A stretch of DNA of 47,482 nt from Ruminiclostridium sp. (GTDB lineage Bacteria; Bacillota; Clostridia; Oscillospirales; Ruminococcaceae), in contig JAGBHT010000004.1 in NCBI GenBank assembly GCA_017935365.1, positions 1 through 47,482 on the forward strand, written 5' to 3'. Below are positions 41,736-47,482 of the stretch, piece by piece (positions within the stretch are counted from its first letter, which is position 1; the number at the start of each line of letters is the position of its first letter). A model generated the notes under the pieces. The model saw nothing but the letters and a program-made list of their open reading frames with translations. It was not told the origin of the DNA and did not search any database. The position numbers and the translations under genes were made by a program.

Positions 41736-42956
41736 TCACCCTATATAAAATTGTTGCATGAATCTGACGCACTGTACATATTCATTTGCAAGCTGTTGTG
41801 TGTCAACGTTGTACTTCTTTACGAACTCCTCAACCTTATCCCAGTTTGCGTGTTCATAATCAACTACCAGTCTGAACACATCACCGAACAGTCCCTCCGC
41901 ACCGAGCAGGCCGTTCTTTATCTCATCGGTTACAGGCAGTTCTTTCATTACATTTCCGATATCGCGCTCATCTGTGGTACCTGCCACGACCGACATAAGT
42001 CCCATAAGGTACATTTCTTTTCTGTGTATATACTGACCGGGCATTACCTTTGAGATACTCTCGCAGAATTTTGCCCTGAACAGCGCAAGCCTTATCAGCT
42101 CATCGGGAGTGTCCTTCTGCAACCGCTGAAGTCCGACAAGATATATCCATTCCTTCAGCTTTTCAAAACCGAGCAGTACAAGCGCCTGATGAATGGTCGA
42201 GATCTTGTTGCCGGTACTGCCGTACATGACATTTATAAGCCTTAACAGTCTTATCGTCAGCACAACGTCTGTCGATATTACCGCCGCTATCTCTTCATAG
42301 TCGGGCTCAGGCGAATACACAAGTCCAAGAATGTGCAGAAATGTCTTTGCCATAGGCGTATTTGTCCGGTGCGTCATAAGCAGAGGCTTTGCAAAGAAAT
42401 ATCCCTGCATATATGTACAGCCGAGCCTTTTGGCATATTCCACCTCAAGCTGTGTTTCCACCTTTTCGGCAAGCATTATCTTATTATATGTAATACACTT
42501 TTCCGCTGTGCGTTCAACCGCTTCCCGTGAAGTATGAAAATCAAGCTTTACTATATCCGCAAGCTCAAACAATGCCTTTGTGTTTTCGCCGTATTCATAG
42601 TCGTCCAGAGCAAGGATATAGCCCATCTTTTTAAGTTCTATACAGCGTCTTACTATCTCTGCGTCCGCCATGACGCTCTCAAGCAATTCTACAACAAGAA
42701 TATCGCTTGAGATCATCTTCGGTACGCCTCTTTTAATCAGGTTGCCCGTAAAATTGACAAACGCTTTCTTTCCGCCGAGGACACTTGTAATATTATCGAC
42801 AAAAAATGCGTTATTGATAACGTCTGCGGTGCTCACATCACCGTTATTTCCCGTATATGCGTTGACTCCGGGCTGATTTCTGTAAAGCAGTTCATAGCCG
42901 TATGTATTGTTATTCACATCGAGTATGGGCTGACGTGCAAAAAATACGTTCTCCAC
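41736..42956 (-). CDS. Degenerate EAL - HDOD signalling protein
   Basis: This 406-residue protein has an EAL-fold N-terminal domain (FFARQPILDVNNNTYGYELLYRN, about 5-27), then a C-terminal HDOD domain (about 200-400). The EAL signature reads ELLYR and the usual metal-binding Asp/Glu residues look incomplete, so it probably binds rather than hydrolyses c-di-GMP, or has lost both. HDOD domains lack the HD metal ligands and act in signalling; the best-known relatives are YuxH-type and CdgJ-type proteins. AAGGAGTGG precedes the ATG. It is the first gene of a two-gene unit with the GGDEF protein, from promoter 42994-43022. Confidence 0.88.
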   Translation of the reverse strand: MENVFFARQPILDVNNNTYGYELLYRNQPGVNAYTGNNGDVSTADVINNAFFVDNITSVLGGKKAFVNFTGNLIKRGVPKMISSDILVVELLESVMADAEIVRRCIELKKMGYILALDDYEYGENTKALFELADIVKLDFHTSREAVERTAEKCITYNKIMLAEKVETQLEVEYAKRLGCTYMQGYFFAKPLLMTHRTNTPMAKTFLHILGLVYSPEPDYEEIAAVISTDVVLTIRLLRLINVMYGSTGNKISTIHQALVLLGFEKLKEWIYLVGLQRLQKDTPDELIRLALFRAKFCESISKVMPGQYIHRKEMYLMGLMSVVAGTTDERDIGNVMKELPVTDEIKNGLLGAEGLFGDVFRLVVDYEHANWDKVEEFVKKYNVDTQQLANEYVQCVRFMQQFYIG

Positions 42957-42993
42957 AGAGATCCACTCCTTCGTTTTTAATCCTTATTTGTTA

Positions 42994-43022
42994 ATTTTAC
43001 ATTATTTCGGCGGTAAAGTCAA
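42994..43022 (-). promoter_or_regulatory. Sigma-A promoter of the EAL-HDOD / GGDEF unit
   Basis: Minus strand: TTGACT (43017-43022), 17-base spacer, TAAAAT (42994-42999), about 40 bases before the ATG at 42956. Confidence 0.75.
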
Positions 43023-43124
43023 CAATAATACCTATTTTTCTCATTTATGACAGAGTTTTTTGTGACATTACACAAAATGGATGTAAATTTTTACACATTT
43101 CGGCTTACAGTTTTTGCTGTCACG

Positions 43125-43158
43125 CAAAACAAAAGCGGATATATTGCGCTATATCCGC
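43125..43158 (-). terminator. Terminator after the rRNA methyltransferase gene
   Basis: GCGGATATA (43135-43143) pairs with TATATCCGC (43150-43158). On the minus strand the stem is followed by TTTTGTTTTG. It lies 16 bases after the methyltransferase stop codon. Confidence 0.8.
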
Positions 43159-43174
43159 CCGCTATTATTTCATA

Positions 43175-44293
43175 TCAACCTTTGAAATAGCTGTACAGTC
43201 TGCACATAAGCATACCGTTATACAGCTTTCTGTTCTTATCGGCTTTCTTTCCGAAAAGCTCCTCAAACTCGCCGTCCGGAGTGATAACGAACAATCTTCT
43301 GCCGTCCGTTGGCAACATTCTCTTGCCCATAACCTTATACAGCCCGTGAGCCTGTTTCTCGTCAAGCATACGCTCGCCGTAAGGCGGATTGCACAGTACA
43401 ACGGTACAGCCGTCCGGATATGTAAAATCCGCAACATCACGCTGAGCAACCTCGATATATTCGCCGACCCCTGCCTTAGCCGCATTGTCACGGGTAAGTC
43501 TTACCGCCTCGGGGTCTATATCAAAACCGTACAGCTTGAAATTTTCGGGTTTTCTGATATTTGCCCTGAGTGCTTCTCTCTCCTCGTCCCACATTGATTT
43601 GGGCAGGAACTCCCACTGCATAGCGGTAAATTCCCTGTCAAGGCAGGGCGGGATATTCAGCGCCTTGAGTGCACTCTCGATAAGCAGTGTACCGCTTCCG
43701 CAGAAAGGGTCGCAGATAATATCGTTATCCCTTATCCTTGCAAGGTCGGCAATACCCGCCGCCAGCGTTTCCTTTATAGGTGCGGCGTTTGAGAAACGGC
43801 GGTAGCCTCTCTTGTGAAGTCCCTCGCCCGATGTGTCAAGCGTCATCGTAACGTTATCTTTCATTATCGAGAAGCGGAACTGGAACAGCGCTTCGGTTTC
43901 CTGGAAGTATCCGATTTTATACACGCTCTTCATACGCTCGACCATTGCCTTCTTGATTATCTTCTGGCAGGCAGGAACGCTTGTCAGCTTGGAATTAAGG
44001 CTGAAGCCCTTTATCGGAAACTTGTCGAACTTTCCGACATACTTTTCTATCGGTATCGACTTTACCCCCTGGAACAGCTCTTCAAAAGTCCTCGCCCTGA
44101 ACTCGGACAGTAGTATTCCCACACGCTCCGCAGTTGACAGGCACATATTGGCTCTTATAAGCACACGCTCGTCACCCGTGAACGTAACACGTCCGTCCGA
44201 TACGGCTATATCCTCGCCGCCTATTTTACGCACCTCGAAAGAGAGCGTCTTTTCAAGTCCGAAGTGGCAGGGTGCCGTAAGTCTGAATGTCAT
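43175..44293 (-). CDS. THUMP-domain class I SAM-dependent RNA methyltransferase, RlmL/YpsC-like
   Basis: This 372-residue protein has an N-terminal ferredoxin-like/THUMP domain (TFRLTAPCHFGLEKTLSFEVRKIG at the start), then a Rossmann methyltransferase. ICDPFCGSGTLLIE binds SAM, GFDIDPEAVRLTRDN is motif II, and VVLCNPPYGERM is the NPPY motif that accepts the target base. Relatives methylate guanine N2 in 23S rRNA (RlmL). The ATG at 44293 follows AAAGGAT at good spacing. ATGs at 44308 and 44311 would put that site inside the gene. It lies after a terminator that separates it from the PBP gene. Confidence 0.9.
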   Translation of the reverse strand: MTFRLTAPCHFGLEKTLSFEVRKIGGEDIAVSDGRVTFTGDERVLIRANMCLSTAERVGILLSEFRARTFEELFQGVKSIPIEKYVGKFDKFPIKGFSLNSKLTSVPACQKIIKKAMVERMKSVYKIGYFQETEALFQFRFSIMKDNVTMTLDTSGEGLHKRGYRRFSNAAPIKETLAAGIADLARIRDNDIICDPFCGSGTLLIESALKALNIPPCLDREFTAMQWEFLPKSMWDEEREALRANIRKPENFKLYGFDIDPEAVRLTRDNAAKAGVGEYIEVAQRDVADFTYPDGCTVVLCNPPYGERMLDEKQAHGLYKVMGKRMLPTDGRRLFVITPDGEFEELFGKKADKNRKLYNGMLMCRLYSYFKG

Positions 44294-44308
44294 AGAATAT
44301 CCTTTCAT

Positions 44309-44337
44309 CAAAACAGCGGCTTTTATAGAGCCGCTGT
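44309..44337 (-). terminator. Terminator after the PBP gene
   Basis: ACAGCGGCT (44313-44321) pairs with AGCCGCTGT (44329-44337). On the minus strand TTTTG follows. It lies between the PBP stop codon and the methyltransferase ribosome site. Confidence 0.75.
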
Positions 44338-44353
44338 CATCTGTTGATCTTTA

Positions 44354-46747
44354 TCAGTTCGAGCTTGTACTGCTTGTGTCGCTCGTATTATCGTCCTGCT
44401 TTGTATACCATTCGGGTACAAGCAATGTTTCACCGCCGTGCTTAGAAACATACTCGCCGCTCTTGTGATTTGAATCACAGGTCTTGGGCAGTGTATCCGC
44501 CTTGTAGTAGCCTACCGCCGTATTCGGGCATTTTGATGTAGCAAGCAGTCCGGTTTCGGTGCAGTAGTTCTTCTCTACTACGTTCGGGTCTTTGGTGAAC
44601 GTCTTTGTAGATTCATCGTTTACTATATTCACCATAAAGTTGTGCCATACCTGTGCAAGGTAAATATAGTTCGTGTTACCGATATTCTTGTTATCATCAA
44701 ATCCAAGTCTTATAACACCGCAGTAATCTGCTGTAAGTCCCGCAAACGCAAGTACACGTTCATCGTTTGAAGTACCTGTCTTGCCGACAACCTCTATGCC
44801 GTCGATCTTTGCATAACGGCCTGAGCCGTTGGTCGTATCTGTAACCGCCTTGAGCAGTCTGTTTGTAATATAAGCGCTGTCGCTGTCCATTACCCTGTCG
44901 CCGAGAGGTTCCTGCTCGATAACCACATTATCGTTGTAGTCCGTGATAAGGTTGTAGAGCTTGGGGGTGTAGTACATACCGCCCGAGCCGAATATCTGAT
45001 ATGCGCCCGCAAGCTCAATCAGTGTCATACCCTGCGTCAGCTGTCCGAGTGCAATAGGTGAATAAGCCTTATCGTTTGTGTAATCGAGAGTTGTTACATT
45101 AAGCTTATCGGTAAGGAAGTTGAAGCAGGTATCTATTCCGAGCACCTGAGCCATTCTTACAGCGGTTGTGTTCTTTGACTGCTGTACTGCGTACCATGCA
45201 GGTATATATCCGCCCGAACCGTAGTCGCCCTCAAAGTTACTGGGCCAGCTTGAACCGTCCGGAAGTGTGATACATCTGTCGAATATCATTGACGAATAGC
45301 TGATGATATCCTTGTCTATCGCCTGACCGTAAACCGAGATAGGTTTCATGGTCGAACCGATAGGCAGTATAGCCTGCGTAGCTCTGTTGAAACAGCCGTC
45401 GCCGGGCTTATCGCCGATACCGCCGGCAAGCGCAACAACATTGCCCCTGTAGTCGGTAAGCACGAATGCCGCCTGCGCACAGTTTTCCTCAATGGCAGTA
45501 GTATCATAACTGTAGAAGAAGTTGTTCGGATCCTTGAAGAACGCTTCAAGCTTATCCTGGATATCCATATCCATATTGAGATATATCTTGTAGCCGCCCT
45601 TGTAAAGGTCCGCCTTTGCCTCGGAGTAAGTCATACCCTTGGCTTTTCCTATATCCTCGATAACCTGTTCTATAGCCGCGTCAACGTACCAGTTCTGCGA
45701 TATTTCATACTCATTCCAGCGGTAAGCCTCGTAAGTATCGTTATCGTCATACTGATCGCTGTTGTCGTCCTGATTTGCATTGTTTCCGTAATACTCATCG
45801 TATCTCGGATCTTTATAGCCGTAAGCGTCACCCTCAACGATAAGTCTGAACTTTACCTGCTCTACCTTTGCCACTTCATATTCATCGGTAGTGATAAGAC
45901 CCTGATCGTACATACATTTAAGTGCGTACAGCTGTCTTTCCTTTGACCTCTGAAGATTTGCATACGGGTTCAGCACGCTGGGCGAACGCGTCATACCTGC
46001 AAGTATGGCGCTTTCCGCTATAGTCAGCTGATCTACCGTCTTACCGAAATAATAGTAAGCCGCCGAACCGACGCCGTAAACCGTACCGCCCAGCGGAACA
46101 CGGTTAAGATATGCCTCAAGTATATCGATCTTTGTGTACTGCTGTTCAAGGTTCAGCGCTCTGAATATCTCTCTTATCTTACGTTCGGGAGTTACTCTGT
46201 CGTCGCCTGTGATATTCTTTACAAGCTGTTGGGTTATGGTAGAACCGCCCTCGCCGTAGCCGTTGAACAAGGTCGATACGGTTACACGCACCGTTCTTTT
46301 CCAGTCAACGCCGTCGTGCTCATAGAAACGCTTGTCCTCTACTGCAACATAAGCGTCCTGCGTGTGCTTCGGTATCTGCTCCATATCTACCCAGATACGG
46401 TTTTCATCGCCCGACAGACGTTTTATTTCTACCTGCTCGCCTGCACTGTTCTTTGCGTACAGAAAGCTTGTATAGCTGAGATCGACGTTTTTAAGATCAA
46501 CGTCAAAAGCACTGTCGGCAAACTGCATAATATATACCGTCAGCGTTACCGCAACGATACAGCAGGTAATGATAACTATCATAAACAAGCTGAGAAGCGT
46601 GGTTCCTATAACGCCGAATACGTGCTTTACGGTATTTGCCGCTTTATTTGGCTTATTTTTATTTTTCTTTTTCTTTGTCTTAGTGCCGGCAGGGATCTCT
46701 TCAAGCTCTGCGTCCGCATTAAGATACTGAGTTTTATTTTTGCTCAT
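44354..46747 (-). CDS. Class A penicillin-binding protein (transglycosylase-transpeptidase)
   Basis: This 797-residue enzyme polymerises and cross-links peptidoglycan. A basic cytoplasmic tail (Lys-rich, about 22-40) leads to one membrane segment (about 45-75). The GT51 domain has VAVEDKRFYEHDGVD with the catalytic Glu, EGGSTITQQLVKN, and RKIREIFRALNLE. The transpeptidase has PIGSTMKP (active Ser, SxxK), QQSKNTTAV (SxN) and VVGKTGTSND (KTG). An Asp/Asn/Tyr-rich insert lies between the domains (about 305-345). Cys residues near the end (NYCTETGLLATSKCPNTAV) are typical of clostridial PBP1-type tails. It ends in a Ser/Thr-rich tail. Confidence 0.95.
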   Translation of the reverse strand: MSKNKTQYLNADAELEEIPAGTKTKKKKNKNKPNKAANTVKHVFGVIGTTLLSLFMIVIITCCIVAVTLTVYIMQFADSAFDVDLKNVDLSYTSFLYAKNSAGEQVEIKRLSGDENRIWVDMEQIPKHTQDAYVAVEDKRFYEHDGVDWKRTVRVTVSTLFNGYGEGGSTITQQLVKNITGDDRVTPERKIREIFRALNLEQQYTKIDILEAYLNRVPLGGTVYGVGSAAYYYFGKTVDQLTIAESAILAGMTRSPSVLNPYANLQRSKERQLYALKCMYDQGLITTDEYEVAKVEQVKFRLIVEGDAYGYKDPRYDEYYGNNANQDDNSDQYDDNDTYEAYRWNEYEISQNWYVDAAIEQVIEDIGKAKGMTYSEAKADLYKGGYKIYLNMDMDIQDKLEAFFKDPNNFFYSYDTTAIEENCAQAAFVLTDYRGNVVALAGGIGDKPGDGCFNRATQAILPIGSTMKPISVYGQAIDKDIISYSSMIFDRCITLPDGSSWPSNFEGDYGSGGYIPAWYAVQQSKNTTAVRMAQVLGIDTCFNFLTDKLNVTTLDYTNDKAYSPIALGQLTQGMTLIELAGAYQIFGSGGMYYTPKLYNLITDYNDNVVIEQEPLGDRVMDSDSAYITNRLLKAVTDTTNGSGRYAKIDGIEVVGKTGTSNDERVLAFAGLTADYCGVIRLGFDDNKNIGNTNYIYLAQVWHNFMVNIVNDESTKTFTKDPNVVEKNYCTETGLLATSKCPNTAVGYYKADTLPKTCDSNHKSGEYVSKHGGETLLVPEWYTKQDDNTSDTSSTSSN

Positions 46748-46837
46748 ATTTACGTCCTTTTAAGGTGTGTCGTTTACTTTATTATTGCCGTTTAAGGTAC
46801 GGATATATTCTCCGGTTACAGAGTATACCACGTTGTA

Positions 46838-46866
46838 AGTATAGCACAAATCACGGCAAATGTTAA
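46838..46866 (-). promoter_or_regulatory. Sigma-A promoter of the PBP gene
   Basis: Minus strand: TTAACA (46861-46866), 17-base spacer, TATACT (46838-46843). A second TATACT lies 17 bases further on but has no clear -35. Confidence 0.65.
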
Positions 46867-47094
46867 GACTTTTGCGATGAATTTTCAGAAAATATTCAAA
46901 ATAGCCGTTGCAACTGCACGAATAATGTAAATTTTCACTAAGCAATAACATAACCGACACTGCCTTTCGCCTTAGCAACGAAGCACAACTCCAAAGTCCC
47001 TCCGCACGTTGTCACGATTATCTTCTATTCAACCATCGCCGTCCCGATTATCTCCACTTCCGCAAACATCGTTAAAGCGCCATATTCTCCCCAC

Positions 47095-47135
47095 ACAAAA
47101 AAATCGGGCATCGGCTATCACGCCAATGCCCGATT
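47095..47135 (-). terminator. Terminator of the fibronectin III gene
   Basis: AATCGGGCAT (47102-47111) pairs with ATGCCCGATT (47126-47135), with an inner GGC/GCC stem. On the minus strand TTTTTTTG follows. It lies 22 bases after the stop codon at 47158. Confidence 0.9.
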
Positions 47136-47157
47136 ATAGCTGTTGGATTTTTACCGC

Positions 47158-47482
47158 TTACTTCTTTGTCTTGACCGTCAGCGTACCGCTCCATGAGCTG
47201 TACTGTGTAGCCTTGCCGATCGTCTTGTAAGCTCTTATCCTGAACTTATAAGAAGTATTCTTCTTGAGATTCTTCACAGTGCTTGTAACTGTGCTGTTCT
47301 TAGTAACCTTTGCGGCAGAAACCCACTTCTTGCCGTCCCACTTCTGGATTTCATATCCGGTAGCACTTGTGTTCTTGTTCCACTGTAATATTACCGAAGT
47401 CTTTGCAGTGCTCTTAGCCTTGAATCCGCTCATATTCGAGGGATTGGTGTTTACAGAAAGCTCAGAATATCCGCTGTACTGC
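47158..47482 (-). CDS. Fibronectin type III domain protein, C-terminal end (partial)
   Basis: The frame stays open to the window's right edge, so only the last ~107 residues are visible. They form one complete fibronectin type III-like domain. SVILQWNKNTSATGYEIQKW has the conserved Trp, and VKNLKKNTSYKFRIRAY the conserved Leu and Tyr-x-Phe-x-Val/Ile block. TLTVKTKK ends the protein. The preceding YSELSVNTNPS looks like the end of another copy, so at least two repeats are likely. There is no LPXTG or membrane anchor at the end. It is probably a secreted or surface protein; its catalytic part, if any, lies outside the window. Confidence 0.8.
   Translation of the reverse strand, partial: QYSGYSELSVNTNPSNMSGFKAKSTAKTSVILQWNKNTSATGYEIQKWDGKKWVSAAKVTKNSTVTSTVKNLKKNTSYKFRIRAYKTIGKATQYSSWSGTLTVKTKK

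Larger units (their letters stand above)
46748..47157. other. Intergenic region before the PBP gene
   Basis: A gap of 410 bases. It holds the PBP promoter at 46838-46866 and the terminator of the fibronectin III gene at 47095-47135. The 46870-47090 stretch between them shows no gene or structure I can support; the short open frames there look random. Confidence 0.6.

Noticed and set aside
47009..47230. Plus-strand open frame of 73 codons near the right edge.
   Set aside because: It runs across the FN3 terminator and into the FN3 gene on the other strand, without a ribosome site.
1..47482. tRNA, rRNA, CRISPR array or prophage.
   Set aside because: I saw no cloverleaf-like runs, spaced direct repeats or phage structural genes.

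Overview
The window looks like a chromosomal segment of an anaerobic gut Firmicute. Clostridia, Oscillospiraceae (a Ruminococcus or [Eubacterium] siraeum-like genome) is my best guess, from protein style, the Firmicutes-type rimP-nusA-ylxR-ylxQ-infB-rbfA-nrnA-truB-ribF operon, A/G-rich Shine-Dalgarno sites and TTGACA/TATAAT promoters. I see no rRNA, tRNA, CRISPR, phage or insertion sequence. The genus is an inference.

Layout. Positions 1-362 hold the end of an unseen upstream gene, two tandem UUCG hairpins and a terminator. On the plus strand, 363-2914 carries a flavodoxin-like reductase and an ECF sigma factor / anti-sigma / small secreted protein module. Two almost identical ECF-type promoters frame that module. 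On the minus strand, 2967-5150 encodes dTDP-glucose 4,6-dehydratase and UDP-galactopyranose mutase, each with its own sigma-A promoter. On the plus strand, 5433-18248 is a long run of metabolic and housekeeping genes: aspartate kinase, an unrecognised Rossmann-like protein, thymidylate synthase, a DEDDh exonuclease, a sialate O-acetylesterase-like protein, 4-alpha-glucanotransferase, peptidyl-tRNA hydrolase, Mfd, a small membrane protein and shikimate kinase.

On the minus strand, 18289-24036 is a cassette of two zinc-ribbon ABC half-exporters around a DUF1854 protein, followed by an alpha/beta hydrolase. Its 370-base leader has nested and mutually exclusive inverted repeats. An aminotransferase (24409-25593) and a divergent zinc-ribbon membrane protein (25919-26395) come next. 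The rest is on the minus strand: a small conserved protein, a Gld-like ABC system with DUF4340, the nusA-infB operon from ribF (31838) to rimP (40137), a c-di-GMP pair (PAS-GGDEF and degenerate EAL-HDOD), an RlmL-type rRNA methyltransferase, a class A penicillin-binding protein, and the end of a fibronectin type III surface protein cut by the window edge.

Two parts look least described. One is the ECF module with its matched promoter pair, where a small secreted protein appears to be a dedicated target. The other is the DUF1854 / zinc-ribbon ABC exporter cassette with its structured leader. The remaining genes are mostly core functions.
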